Source: Panacagrimonas sp041635265
Lineage (GTDB): Bacteria > Pseudomonadota > Gammaproteobacteria > Nevskiales > Nevskiaceae
Direction of reading: 5' to 3'
Assembly (NCBI GenBank): GCA_041635265.1
Contig: JBFJJV010000002.1
Location: 1-64,000 of the forward strand
DNA: 64,000 nucleotides
In this document: piece after piece, positions 8,803 through 17,491 of the stretch
How positions within the stretch are numbered: position 1 is the stretch's first letter
Layout: every line of letters begins with the position of its first letter
Program-made: the position numbers and the translations under genes
The notes under the pieces: generated by a model
Told to the model about the DNA's origin: nothing
The model's input: the letters and a program-made list of their open reading frames with translations, nothing else
Databases searched by the model: none

Positions 8803-9908
8803 TGGACAAAGACATGGAACAAGCACATAGCGCGCAGGCACGAACAGGTGTGCTGTTGGTCAATCTCGGAACGCCTCAAGCGCCTACTGCCAGCGCAATT
8901 CGCGCTTACTTGAGGCAGTTTCTTTCGGATCAGCGAGTCGTTGAATTACCGCGACTCCTGTGGCTTCCTATTCTGTATGGTTTCATTCTGCCATTTCGCC
9001 CGCGAAAACTTGTGCATGCCTACGCCAAGGTTTGGGGCGAAGACGGATCGCCGCTGATGGCGATATCGCGAAGACAAGCCAAGGCAGTACAGAAAATCCT
9101 TGGCGAGGACCCGGCAGTTGAATTGGCCATGACCTACGGTGAGCCCTCCATCGACAACGCGCTGAGCAAACTCGAGTCCCAAGGCGTAGGAAAGGTTCTG
9201 ATATTGCCTCTGTACCCTCAGTATTCGGGCACGACGACGGCCGCAACGATGGATGCACTCTTTGCGGCCCTCGGCAGGCGCCGCTGGCTACCAGAGATTC
9301 GCACCATCAATAGTTACCACGATGAGCCGAGCTATATCCAGGCACTCGCGAAGAGCGTCGAATCACATTGGCTTGCGGCAGGACGCGGCGATCATTTACT
9401 GATGTCCTTTCATTCAATTCCGCGCAAATATCTTGAGAAAGGCGATCCCTATTTCTGCCAATGTCACAAGACGGCACGACTTCTAGCAGAGCGGCTGCAA
9501 TTGCAGCAGCGTGACTGGTCGATCAGTTTTCAGTCGCGCCTGGGGCGGCAGCCCTGGCTGCAGCCTTATTCTGATCTGGTCATACCGCAGCTGGCCCGCA
9601 CAGGCCAACGCAAGCTGGACGTGATCTGCCCTGGCTTCTCTGCGGACTGCCTGGAAACGCTGGAAGAGGTCGCGATTCGATACGCCGACGACTTTACTGC
9701 AGCGGGCGGCGAGGCCCTGCGTTATATCCCCGCACTCAATGATCAGGTCGATCACATCAACTGCATCGCTTCTCTACTAAGTAAGCACAGCACGGACTGG
9801 TCCACAATTCCACGACTGAATGCGCATGAGCTTGAGGCTAGGCAAGATCGCGTAAGAAAGATCATGCCAGCACTGCACTCTCCTGAACTGCTTGCACCGC
9901 CCCGTTAA
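8802..9908 (+). CDS. hemH: Ferrochelatase (protoporphyrin ferrochelatase)
   Basis: A 368-residue enzyme that inserts Fe2+ into protoporphyrin IX, the final step of protohaem synthesis. Recognisable blocks are GVLLVNLGTP at the N-terminus, LPLYPQYSGTTTA, the metal-site histidine His204 in SFHSIPRKY, FQSRLGRQPWLQP, and CPGFSADCLETLEE near the C-terminus, where the glutamates line the active site. The start codon overlaps the stop of the AGCS transporter. The Cys-x-Cys in YFCQCHKT sits where other ferrochelatases have a single Cys. No other haem gene is nearby. Assignment is firm. Confidence 0.96.
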   Translation: MDKDMEQAHSAQARTGVLLVNLGTPQAPTASAIRAYLRQFLSDQRVVELPRLLWLPILYGFILPFRPRKLVHAYAKVWGEDGSPLMAISRRQAKAVQKILGEDPAVELAMTYGEPSIDNALSKLESQGVGKVLILPLYPQYSGTTTAATMDALFAALGRRRWLPEIRTINSYHDEPSYIQALAKSVESHWLAAGRGDHLLMSFHSIPRKYLEKGDPYFCQCHKTARLLAERLQLQQRDWSISFQSRLGRQPWLQPYSDLVIPQLARTGQRKLDVICPGFSADCLETLEEVAIRYADDFTAAGGEALRYIPALNDQVDHINCIASLLSKHSTDWSTIPRLNAHELEARQDRVRKIMPALHSPELLAPPR

Positions 9909-9927
9909 CGATCCGCCTATCCACGCT

Positions 9928-11229
9928 TTAGCGCTGAATCACTTGCAGCTCGACGCGCGCGCCATTACCCGAGCCTGCATTATCAGCTGCACCCGGAGCC
10001 AGTCGCACATCACTCAGCCGCACGCCGGCTGAAACCAGATAAGCGCGTACGGTTGCCGCCCGGCTCTCTGCGAGCCGATGCGCAGCTCTGCCGGTCTCAT
10101 TCTCTCCGATTGCCCCGGTCACCATGACAAGGTCCAGACCTTTTCTGGCGAGAACGTCTTTCGCGAATTTATCCAGGGCCGCCCTGTCCTCTGGCTCTAG
10201 AAAGGCGCTGTAGGGTCTGAAATCTATTCGCAGTGAGGGCGGCGCTGGCACCTTGGGACTGGGTGAGGACAAAGCAGGCGTCTCGGCGGGAATTTCAGAG
10301 GGTGCATTGGCTGGAACCGGGGCGATTTCGCCGCCATTCAGCAGGCGGATCTCCGCGCGCGCTTTTGCTGCAGAAAATTCCGCTGACGAGCGCGGTTCTG
10401 CGGCACCTGCCACCTGCATGTGAAGTTGTCGTTGGGCCAATCCGCGGGCCAGCAATTCCCGCCGAACCGTAACCGCCCTGCTGGCCGCCAAGCCTCGCCC
10501 CGCGCTCCCATCTGCCACCGGATCAGAATGGCCGCTGATCAGCAGTACTGCGTGGGGAAGCTCCCGTAGCGTGCTGCCATAGACTTCCACCGCCTCATCG
10601 ATTGCGGCGCTTCCGTTCAGGACCGCTTCACCGTCGGCAAAGGGAACAAGAATGACGCGCGGTGGCGACGGTGCCACCGCCCCCGCCCCCGCCATCGATT
10701 CGCGTGATGCCTGTGCCACGGACCTAGCGCGCGGTTTTGAAGAGGGGCTCTGCACCACCGCTGGCGGCGGCGGGCGTGTTGCTACCGGGCCCGCGACAAG
10801 ACCTGGACCTGGCTCGCGCAATTGTGCGCTAGCTAGCTGGCCGGGGGCACAACCCAGAGCATTGACGACTGTTGAAAAAGGGGTAGCTGGACAACGATCG
10901 ATGCCATCGGCCACACCGTCAATGTCTTCATCCAGAGCGCAACCCTGATCGTCGATTACTGCATTTTCTGGAGAAAAGGGACACGCGTCAGCACGATCAG
11001 AAATGCCGTCTCCGTCCTCGTCTTCGGCCAGAGAGCAGCCTCTCCGATCGACCGGCACGCCCGGCACACTATCCAGACAGAGATCTTGCTGATCAGCAAC
11101 GCCATCGGCGTCGCCATCAAAAACAGTGTCGTCGTCAGACGCAATGCCATGCCCAGTCCAGGCAAGAGTCGACACAAAAATCATCAACAGTATCTTGATT
11201 CTTCGTGCGTACATTCCTGTCTGGATCAT
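9928..11229 (-). CDS. TSP3-repeat protein with two degenerate OmpA-like modules
   Basis: A 433-residue exported protein, if ATG 11229 is used; GTG 11244 and ATG 11214 are also possible, and the hydrophobic signal segment (KILLMIFVSTLAWTG) is retained in all. After it come three calcium-binding thrombospondin type 3 repeats (DGDADGVADQQDLC, DEDGDGISDRADAC, DEDIDGVADGIDRC). A Pro/Ser-rich linker leads to two OmpA-C-like domains, around residues 190–300 and 330–430; the first has LISGHSDPVADGS, where the usual Asp/Arg peptidoglycan contacts are only partly kept. It is probably a periplasmic or outer-membrane-associated envelope protein. It lies downstream of an OmpA gene across a terminator. Confidence 0.75.
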   Translation of the reverse strand: MIQTGMYARRIKILLMIFVSTLAWTGHGIASDDDTVFDGDADGVADQQDLCLDSVPGVPVDRRGCSLAEDEDGDGISDRADACPFSPENAVIDDQGCALDEDIDGVADGIDRCPATPFSTVVNALGCAPGQLASAQLREPGPGLVAGPVATRPPPPAVVQSPSSKPRARSVAQASRESMAGAGAVAPSPPRVILVPFADGEAVLNGSAAIDEAVEVYGSTLRELPHAVLLISGHSDPVADGSAGRGLAASRAVTVRRELLARGLAQRQLHMQVAGAAEPRSSAEFSAAKARAEIRLLNGGEIAPVPANAPSEIPAETPALSSPSPKVPAPPSLRIDFRPYSAFLEPEDRAALDKFAKDVLARKGLDLVMVTGAIGENETGRAAHRLAESRAATVRAYLVSAGVRLSDVRLAPGAADNAGSGNGARVELQVIQR

Positions 11230-11294
11230 CAATTCTCTACTCACGGTCCCGAGCCGATAATCTGACTCAATTTGAAAACGGGAGAGTACAAAAA

Positions 11295-11320
11295 AAAGCC
11301 CCGCGCTTAGGCGGGGCTTT
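11295..11320. terminator. Bidirectional Rho-independent terminator
   Basis: AAAGCCCCGC and GCGGGGCTTT pair as a 10-bp GC-rich stem around a six-base loop (11305–11310). A run of adenines precedes it at 11290–11297, which reads as thymines on the minus strand. It lies 21 bp beyond the stop of the OmpA gene at 11341 and should end that transcript. Confidence 0.85.
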
Positions 11321-11340
11321 ATTTATTTACGACGCCCCGC

Positions 11341-12450
11341 TCACTTTTCGCTCGTGCGAACCTCTGCACGACGATTCAGAGCGCGACCTTCAGCATTGGA
11401 GTTAGAAGCCTTGGGTCGTGTCTCACCGTAAGCTTGGGTGCTGATTCGTGCGCCGTCAACGCCCTTGCGCAGCAGGTACTGCTTGACCACTACGGCGCGT
11501 CGCTCTGACAGCCCCTGATTGTAACCATCGGTGCCGACCCAGTCCGTGTGGCCGGAGATGTTCACCTTGAGACTTGGATACTGTTTGCTCAGTTCCTCAA
11601 TGACGCTGGCGGCGTTGTCCAGCAAGGACCGTGCATAGTCGCTCAGCTCAGACTTGTCGAAGGCGAAATGTACGTCTTCGAACTTCTGATTCGGATCGCC
11701 CTTGACAGTTTTCTCTGTTGGGCAGCCCTTGCTATCCACCGCCACGCCCTTGGGTGTTTCGGGGCAGAGGTCGGCCGAATCACAAACGCCATCACCATCA
11801 CTATCTGCACAGGCAGCAGGTGCGGGTGCGGCTGGCGCGACATAAGGCTTGGCTCCGAGCGGAACGACAAAGCCGACATTCAACACTGCTTCGCCGACGT
11901 CGTCCTGATTCGCACCCCCAAAGGCGTCGTCACCAAAGAAAATCTGACGGTAGCGCAGATCAGTGCGGAAACCCATTTCCTGTCCCCAAAGTTCAAAGAA
12001 CTTCATCATGCCGATGCCGACATCAGCAAATGGGTCTGTGGAGACGTTGTTCTGACTCTTGATGCCGGTGCGGATTCCACCGGCACCAATACCGAAGTAA
12101 GGGGAGAATGAGGGGTTACGGCTGTAGAAAAACAGCGCGTCCAGCTTGGCACCGTAATCTTCCATATCCGGACCACCAGCCGTGCGGCCAGTATAATTAT
12201 GCGCAAATGCAGAAAGCTCAATACCGAACCAGCGGTTGATCGCCTTACCCACACCCAGCTGCACACCCTTGCCCTTGGATATGGTCTCAGGCGTGCCACC
12301 TACGAGATCATCGCGGTCATCTTCTTCGAAGACATGGCTATAGAGTCCGGAGAAGTACGGACGCATCTCCTGATACTGATCGCCGGCCAAAGCTTGCGAC
12401 GAAACGCCCAACGCGGCTGCGAGCACACCTGCCCCAATCAGCTTATTCAT
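11341..12450 (-). CDS. OmpA-family outer-membrane porin with TSP3 linker
   Basis: A 369-residue OmpA-type protein. ATG 12450 gives a clean signal peptide (MNKLIGAGVLAAALGVSSQALA, mature from about residue 23), so I drop the 12-residue upstream extension. Residues ~25–190 are an OprF/OmpA-like beta-barrel (RPYFSGLYSHVFEEDD, FGIGAGGIRTG). One thrombospondin-like DSDGDGVCDSADLC segment with a cysteine pair links to the C-terminal peptidoglycan-binding domain: VHFAFDKSEL, NISGHTDWVGTDGYN, LSERRAVVVKQYL, ending GRALNRRAEV. This matches OprF architecture and should tie the outer membrane to peptidoglycan. A strong terminator follows. Confidence 0.9.
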   Translation of the reverse strand: MNKLIGAGVLAAALGVSSQALAGDQYQEMRPYFSGLYSHVFEEDDRDDLVGGTPETISKGKGVQLGVGKAINRWFGIELSAFAHNYTGRTAGGPDMEDYGAKLDALFFYSRNPSFSPYFGIGAGGIRTGIKSQNNVSTDPFADVGIGMMKFFELWGQEMGFRTDLRYRQIFFGDDAFGGANQDDVGEAVLNVGFVVPLGAKPYVAPAAPAPAACADSDGDGVCDSADLCPETPKGVAVDSKGCPTEKTVKGDPNQKFEDVHFAFDKSELSDYARSLLDNAASVIEELSKQYPSLKVNISGHTDWVGTDGYNQGLSERRAVVVKQYLLRKGVDGARISTQAYGETRPKASNSNAEGRALNRRAEVRTSEK

Positions 12451-12652
12451 TTGCCTAAATCCCCTGGATTCAATTCTAAAATTCAATTTTATTGCCCGAC
12501 TCGGGCGGTACCGCGACTATTATAGGCATGCTGCCATGCCTTGCGACAATCCCCTAATCCTTGGAATTGGGCCGGAAAGCAAACCGGGCGCATGGTTTAC
12601 AAATACGCCTTAATTTTCCCTGAATCCTAATCCTAATTTGGAGTTTCACATT

Positions 12653-13678
12653 GTGATCGAGTTTTTGGCCGAGTACGGCCTGTTTCTGGCAAAATCTGTG
12701 ACGATGGTTGCGGCCATCCTGTTCCTAGCGGCCAACCTTTTCTCCCTGGTCAGAACTGCCAAGGAACAATCGGCCGATCACCTGAAAGTGCGCAACGTGG
12801 GACATCGCCTGCGCGACATGGCCGACACCCTGAATTTTGAAGTCCTGGACGACCAGGAGCTCAAAAAACTACAGAAAGAGCGCAAAACGGAGGAGAAATC
12901 AGCGGCAAAGGCACGCAAGCGCGGTGAGTCCCCCAAATCCAGGGTGTTCGTTCTCGAGTTCGATGGCGATATTCAGGCCCATGCGGTCAATAGCCTGCGT
13001 GAAGAAATCAGTGCCTTATTGCAGATTGCCCGGCCCAGCGACGAGGTGCTACTCCGGCTGGAGAGTTCGGGCGGACTGGTTCACGCCTATGGCCTAGCGG
13101 CCTCACAGCTGGCGCGCATTCGTGCGCGCGGCATCCGGCTGACGGTTGCGGTCGACAAAGTTGCCGCCAGCGGGGGCTACCTCATGGCCTGCGTCGCGGA
13201 TCGCATTCTCGCTGCGCCATTTGCCGTGATCGGTTCAATTGGCGTGGTGGCGCAGATTCCCAATTTCAACCGCCTGCTTAAGCGCAATGACATTGATCTG
13301 GAGTTGCATACAGCAGGCGAATACAAACGCACCCTGACCCTCTTTGGTGAGAATACCGATGCGGATCGTGCCAAATTCAAAGAAGATCTCGAAGACACGC
13401 ACACCCTGTTCAAGTCCTTTGTTTCGGAGCACCGACCCGCGCTAGATCTGGAAAAAGTCGCCACGGGCGAGCACTGGTTCGGCACTCGCGCTGCGGAACT
13501 GAAATTGGTTGATGAACTTTGCAGCAGCGATGACTACTTGCTGCGCAGAGTCGAAGATGCGGAAGTCTTCGAAGTGAGCTATGAGATACGCAAGCCTCTG
13601 GCCGAGCGGCTCGGCCTTGGCATGGCCCGGCTGAGCTCCGCATTCAGCAGGAAGGCCTTTACGGCCTCCGCGCCCTAA
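12653..13678 (+). CDS. sohB: Inner-membrane peptidase SohB (S49 family)
   Basis: A 341-residue signal-peptide-peptidase-like serine protease. It starts at GTG 12653 (GGAG nine bases upstream), which matches the usual SohB beginning (EFLAEYGLFLAKS). One N-terminal membrane helix spans residues ~10–35, followed by a charged cytoplasm-facing or periplasmic linker (KERKTEEKSAAKARKR) and the S49 domain. The catalytic pair is Ser173 (KVAASGGYLMA) and Lys225 (TAGEYKRTL). S49 proteases degrade membrane-embedded signal peptides and misfolded membrane proteins. The gene is divergent from ompA across about 200 bp. Confidence 0.93.
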   Translation: MIEFLAEYGLFLAKSVTMVAAILFLAANLFSLVRTAKEQSADHLKVRNVGHRLRDMADTLNFEVLDDQELKKLQKERKTEEKSAAKARKRGESPKSRVFVLEFDGDIQAHAVNSLREEISALLQIARPSDEVLLRLESSGGLVHAYGLAASQLARIRARGIRLTVAVDKVAASGGYLMACVADRILAAPFAVIGSIGVVAQIPNFNRLLKRNDIDLELHTAGEYKRTLTLFGENTDADRAKFKEDLEDTHTLFKSFVSEHRPALDLEKVATGEHWFGTRAAELKLVDELCSSDDYLLRRVEDAEVFEVSYEIRKPLAERLGLGMARLSSAFSRKAFTASAP

Positions 13679-13826
13679 GGTCAGGTCAGTTCGGCGACCC
13701 GGGGGGCTGACGGCGAGTCGCAGGGGTTGATAATCTTGGCACTTGCCTAGGTTCAAATTGATGAGCCGGTATCGTGGCGAGACGCTGGGCAAATATAACA
13801 ACGAACACCGACAGGAAAAGATCGAG

Positions 13827-14459
13827 ATGAAGCTCACCAGCAAGTCGTTTGAGCATGGGGGCCTGATTCCGGGCCGATGCGCATTTGCCGTCAAGGCGCC
13901 CAAGAGTCACGTTCGGCTCTCTGAAAATCTCAATCCGGGGCTGTCCTGGAGCAACCTCCCTGAGGGAACCAAGAGTCTGGTCTTGCTGTGCCTTGATCCC
14001 GACGTGCCGTCCAAGCCCGACGACGTCAACAAGGAGGATCGAGAAGTGCCACTGAAGCTACCGCGCACCGCATTTACGCATTGGGTGATGGTGGACATCT
14101 CCCCGGATACCGACGAGATTGCCGAAGGTGCGTGTTCGCGCGGTGTCACCGCAAAAGGCAAGGACAAGCCCGCTGGCCCCGAAGGCTCGCGCCAAGGCAT
14201 CAATGACTATACCCACTGGTTCGATGGAGATGCCGAGATGGGTGGGCAATACTTTGGCTACGATGGACCTTGCCCCCCCTGGAATGACAGTGTCACCCAT
14301 CATTACCGTTTCGAGCTACATGCCACGAAACTGGAAAGATGCCCCGTAGAAGGTGCGTTTACAGCAGCCCAGGTACAGGAGGCCATCAAGGGTCAGGTGC
14401 TGGCTTCCGCCACCCTTACCGGGCGCTACAGCCTGAATCCGCGCATTCGCCTTTTGTAG
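13827..14459 (+). CDS. YbhB/YbcL-type phosphatidylethanolamine-binding family protein
   Basis: A 210-residue PEBP (RKIP-like) protein. The conserved ligand-pocket elements are present: NLNPGLSWSNLP-like start (LNPGLSWSNLPEGTKSLVL), the DPD motif (LCLDPDVPSKPD), HWVMVDISPDT, and GYDGPCPPWND with HHYRFELHA near the C-terminus. I start at ATG 13827 (AGGA ten bases before), since the 28 upstream codons do not look like PEBP sequence. A somewhat long acidic insertion (KPDDVNKEDREVPLKLPR) separates two core strands. No signal peptide is seen, so it is likely cytoplasmic. Bacterial PEBP proteins have no settled role. Confidence 0.88.
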   Translation: MKLTSKSFEHGGLIPGRCAFAVKAPKSHVRLSENLNPGLSWSNLPEGTKSLVLLCLDPDVPSKPDDVNKEDREVPLKLPRTAFTHWVMVDISPDTDEIAEGACSRGVTAKGKDKPAGPEGSRQGINDYTHWFDGDAEMGGQYFGYDGPCPPWNDSVTHHYRFELHATKLERCPVEGAFTAAQVQEAIKGQVLASATLTGRYSLNPRIRLL

Positions 14460-14546
14460 CAATTGGCGGCTTTCCGAAACTCTTGGGCCGCGGCACGGTC
14501 ATAAGCAGCGTTCGCACCAACAAATACTTTATACAAAGGGAACCCG

Positions 14547-15953
14547 ATGTCACGATCAATCGTGCTGAAAATCATTGCCCCACTGGCGCTGGCCATCTCC
14601 GCCGGATCCTATCTGTTTCTGGCCTCCGTATCCGAACCCGCCCGGGCCGACATCGCCGTTCCGCTGATCAAAGGTACGCCCTCGCTATCACCGATGCTCA
14701 AGAAAGTGATGCCCGCGGTCGTCAACATCTCTGTGACCTCCAAGGTCGAGATTCAGAATCCGCTGATGCAGGACCCGTTTTTCAGACGATTTTTTGAGGG
14801 TCCGGGCCAGCAGGAGCAGCCGCGTGAACGTGAGGCGCAATCCACCGGCTCTGGGGTCATCGTAGACGCCAAGAAAGGATATGTCATCACCAATAACCAT
14901 GTGGTTGAGCAAGCGGAGGAAATCAAGGTTCGCCTCAGCGACGACCGTGAATTCGATGCCGAACTAGTCGGGCGTGATCCTGAAACCGATGTTGCCGTTC
15001 TGAAAATCAAGGCGGAAAACCTGATCGCCATTCCCATGGGGGATTCCGATCAGGCCGAAGTCGGAGATTTTGTGGTTGCTATTGGCTCCCCATTTGGCCT
15101 GCGTCAAACGGTCACCTCGGGCATTGTCAGCGCCGTTGGCCGCAGTACCGGGATCAGCGGAGGCGGTTACGAGGAATTTATCCAGACCGATGCCTCCATC
15201 AATCCGGGCAACTCCGGTGGCGCACTGGTCAACCTCAATGGCGAACTGATCGGCGTCCCTTCCAATATTCTTTCGCGTTCGGGCGGAAACATCGGCATCG
15301 GCTTCGCGATCCCGATCAATCAGGCGCGCGCAGTGATGAAACAGCTCATCGAGCACGGCTCGGTACAACGAGGCCGGATCGGAGTGGTGGGGCAGGATGT
15401 CACACCTGATCTCGCCAAGGCCTTTGGGCTCCCCTCCGCACGCGGCGCTGTGGTGGCTCAGGTGGTGCCGGATTCACCGGCCGAGAAAGCCGGCCTCAAG
15501 CCGGAGGACATTATTCTGGAAGCGAATGGGCGCGAAGTGCAGAGCTTTACGCAACTGCGGAATGCAGTGGGCCTGATGCGCGTTGGTGAAAAGGTCAAAC
15601 TCAAACTGCTGCGCGAAGGCAAGATGAAAGAAGTCACGGTAAAAGTCGGCAAAAATACCGATCAGGCATCGAAAGGGGAGAATCTTCATCCCGCCCTTGC
15701 CGGCGCGACATTTGCACCACTGGACGACGCAACCAGCAAGAGCAGCGAAACTACGGGCGTCTTGGTACAGAAAGTCGAACGCGGATCCCCTGCCGCTCGC
15801 ACCGGCCTGCGTCCGGAAGACATCGTAATCGCCGTCAACCGCCAGCGTATTGAATCTATGGCGGAATTCGAAAAACTAGCGGGCATCAAGGAAGGACAAC
15901 TTCTGCTCCACGTACGACGCGGTAATGGCGCACTATTCCTGATCGTGCGCTAG
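14547..15953 (+). CDS. degQ: Periplasmic serine endoprotease DegQ/DegP (Do family)
   Basis: A 468-residue HtrA/Do protease–chaperone that degrades misfolded envelope proteins. An N-terminal hydrophobic segment ending SEPARA precedes the mature protein. The catalytic triad is His118 (ITNNHVVEQA), Asp148 (DPETDVAVLK) and Ser223 (INPGNSGGAL). Two PDZ domains follow, at about 285–375 (RGAVVAQVVPDSPAEKAGL) and 400–465 (ERGSPAARTGLRPEDIV). The loop after residue 75 (FFRRFFEGPGQQEQ) is the short LA loop typical of DegQ/MucD rather than the long one of DegP. It stands alone between a PEBP gene and the zapA locus. Confidence 0.93.
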   Translation: MSRSIVLKIIAPLALAISAGSYLFLASVSEPARADIAVPLIKGTPSLSPMLKKVMPAVVNISVTSKVEIQNPLMQDPFFRRFFEGPGQQEQPREREAQSTGSGVIVDAKKGYVITNNHVVEQAEEIKVRLSDDREFDAELVGRDPETDVAVLKIKAENLIAIPMGDSDQAEVGDFVVAIGSPFGLRQTVTSGIVSAVGRSTGISGGGYEEFIQTDASINPGNSGGALVNLNGELIGVPSNILSRSGGNIGIGFAIPINQARAVMKQLIEHGSVQRGRIGVVGQDVTPDLAKAFGLPSARGAVVAQVVPDSPAEKAGLKPEDIILEANGREVQSFTQLRNAVGLMRVGEKVKLKLLREGKMKEVTVKVGKNTDQASKGENLHPALAGATFAPLDDATSKSSETTGVLVQKVERGSPAARTGLRPEDIVIAVNRQRIESMAEFEKLAGIKEGQLLLHVRRGNGALFLIVR

Positions 15954-15985
15954 GCGAAAAAGCAGCTCTGATGCCGTTGCAGAAA

Positions 15986-16016
15986 GTACTCTTCCCGCCA
16001 TAAGCGGGAAGAGTAC
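15986..16016. other. Perfect 13-bp hairpin after degQ
   Basis: GTACTCTTCCCGC pairs exactly with GCGGGAAGAGTAC around a five-base loop (CATAA). It begins 33 bp after the degQ stop. No T-run follows on either strand, so intrinsic termination would be weak. It may be a 3'-end stabiliser, an attenuator before the downstream gene, or an operator. Confidence 0.5.
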
Positions 16017-16105
16017 GGGCCTGGCGATCACCCGAGTTGTGGAGTCAGTCGCTATTTGCCTACTGGCTCGGGCTATACTTGCGGTTCAATCCGGAAACTC
16101 AAAGC

Positions 16106-16318
16106 GTGGCAGTGCTAGACGCTGAACTTGAACAACTTGAAGGCCGCGTGCAGAAATTAGTCACGGCATACCGGCAATCACGATTGGAACTCAAACGCGC
16201 CATACAGGAGCGCGATCGGCTGACTGCGCTCAACGGAGAGTTGCGTCGCCGTATCGAGGGTGTCGTCGACCGGGTCCGCAGACTCGAGTCAGAAGAAGAT
16301 TCGGAGGAAAACGCATGA
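16106..16318 (+). CDS. TIGR02449-type short coiled-coil protein
   Basis: A ~70-residue, highly charged protein predicted to be almost entirely coiled coil (LEQLEGRVQKLVTAYRQS, then RRRIEGVVDRVRRLE). Genes of this TIGR02449 type sit directly upstream of zapA in many gammaproteobacteria and resemble ZapB in size and form, suggesting a role around the Z ring. GTG 16106 is the most likely start, because the upstream in-frame residues (MWSQSLFAYWLG) are unlike the family. The stop overlaps the zapA start (GCATGA), indicating translational coupling. Confidence 0.8.
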   Translation: MAVLDAELEQLEGRVQKLVTAYRQSRLELKRAIQERDRLTALNGELRRRIEGVVDRVRRLESEEDSEENA

Positions 16319-16641
16319 GCCCGCGCGCATCGTCCAACGATTCGGAAAACATGAGTGTGACCGTGCGCATCATGGGCCGCGAATACACGGTGCTCTGCCC
16401 ACAGGAGGAGCACGAGGCGCTGGTGGCATCAGCTGATTTCCTCAACGATCGCATGACCGCCATTCGCAAACGTGGGAAAGCGCTCGGCGCAGAAAGAATT
16501 GCCGTCATGGCCGCGCTGAATCTCGCCCGTGAACTGCTTGAGTTCAAGGGATCCGATAAAGTTTTGCCGCAAGATAATGCAACCGTCGAACGGGTCAAAC
16601 AGCTTCGCTTGGATATCGATTCCACGCTCGCTCTCGAATAA
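16315..16641 (+). CDS. zapA: Cell division protein ZapA
   Basis: A 108-residue ZapA that binds FtsZ and cross-links protofilaments at the division site. The N-terminal globular part has VTVRIMGREYTVLCPQEE, and the C-terminal part is the conserved helix DRMTAIRKRGKALGAERIAVMAALNLARELL leading to a coiled coil (written here only as positions ~42–75). It overlaps the upstream coiled-coil gene by four bases. The downstream order 6S RNA–fau is the classic gammaproteobacterial arrangement, which supports both calls. Confidence 0.92.
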   Translation: MSPRASSNDSENMSVTVRIMGREYTVLCPQEEHEALVASADFLNDRMTAIRKRGKALGAERIAVMAALNLARELLEFKGSDKVLPQDNATVERVKQLRLDIDSTLALE

Positions 16642-16707
16642 GGCTTCAGAACAAGAAACGCTTGAGCGATATGCACACTGCATTCAAGGGGAGTGCTATT
16701 CTTGACC

Positions 16708-16891
16708 TGCCTTCCGTTGCGTTCAAGCGTGCTCTAAGCCCCTTGAGCCTAATTTTGACACCCAGGGAGCTTGATCCTTTTCTGGCGAGCAGGCCCGCGA
16801 TTTCGGCGGGAAGCCCAATGATTAGGTACGGCACCCACTTGAGACCTCGTCTCAAGGACTCGGGCACGCAACGAGCGCTGCGGGAGGCACC
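16708..16891 (+). ncRNA. ssrS: 6S RNA
   Basis: The stretch between zapA and fau folds as 6S RNA, which mimics an open promoter and binds sigma70 RNA polymerase. The closing stem pairs TGCCTTCCG-TTGCGT near 16708–16722 with ACGCAACG…CGGGAGGCA near 16865–16889. Conserved primary motifs are present: AGCCCCTTGAGCC around 16737 and CTTGAGACCTCGTCTCAAGG followed by ACTCGGG near 16840–16865. A TATTCT −10-like box at 16697–16702 fits a start near 16708. Ends are estimated from folding by eye. Position between zapA and fau is the standard location. Confidence 0.87.
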
Positions 16892-17488
16892 TTGAATTCA
16901 GTTCTGAATGAGGACAAAGCGCGGCAACGTGCTCTCGCCAGAGAAAAAAGACAAGAGCTGACACGCGCGCAACGGCGATGCAAATCACGCCGGGCCGCGC
17001 GTCAACTTCTCGCATACCACCGCCTGCGGCAGAAGAAGCTGTGTATCGCAGCCTATCTTTCTACTGCGTCCGAAGTCGATACCACCTTCTTGCTTGCCTG
17101 TTTGCAACGTCGCGGAGCCCATACCAGCGTACCAATGGTTTCCAGCAGCACTCAGGGTTCGATGCGCATGGCCTGCTACCGCAGCCGACAGGGCCTTCGC
17201 AAGGCAAGATATGGTTTGAAGCAACCCACACCCGTCCGCTTCGAGACGCGTCGAATTGATGTTGTGATTCTCCCCTTGCTCGCGTTTGACCGGCGCGGCG
17301 GACGGCTGGGTAGCGGCGGCGGCTATTATGATCGCTGGCTAGCGCGGCAACGCCCGCGACCTTTCTGCATTGGGCTTGCGTTCACTTGTCAGGAAGCCGC
17401 CGAAATCCCGCAGGAGCCCTGGGACCAGACGCTGAATGCAGTCTGCACCGAGGAAGGACTGCGCCTTATTGCAATAAAAAGGAATTAA
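16892..17488 (+). CDS. fau: 5-formyltetrahydrofolate cyclo-ligase
   Basis: A 198-residue enzyme converting 5-formyl-THF to 5,10-methenyl-THF with ATP. The N-terminus has the basic ATP-site pattern (RALAREKRQELTRAQRR), and the hallmark GGRLGSGGGYYDRWL lies near residue 140. The only in-frame start that keeps the N-terminus is TTG 16892. Its GGGAGG ribosome site (16882–16887) lies inside the 3' strand of the 6S RNA closing stem, so initiation would need that stem open or the 6S transcript processed. Folate enzymes of this type are commonly encoded right after 6S RNA. Confidence 0.9.
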   Translation: MNSVLNEDKARQRALAREKRQELTRAQRRCKSRRAARQLLAYHRLRQKKLCIAAYLSTASEVDTTFLLACLQRRGAHTSVPMVSSSTQGSMRMACYRSRQGLRKARYGLKQPTPVRFETRRIDVVILPLLAFDRRGGRLGSGGGYYDRWLARQRPRPFCIGLAFTCQEAAEIPQEPWDQTLNAVCTEEGLRLIAIKRN

Positions 17489-17491
17489 TCG

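Noticed and set aside
13735..13755. Possible sigma-54 promoter (TGGCAC followed by TTGCC)
   Set aside because: The two elements are directly joined, whereas sigma-54 promoters need the GG and GC ten bases apart.
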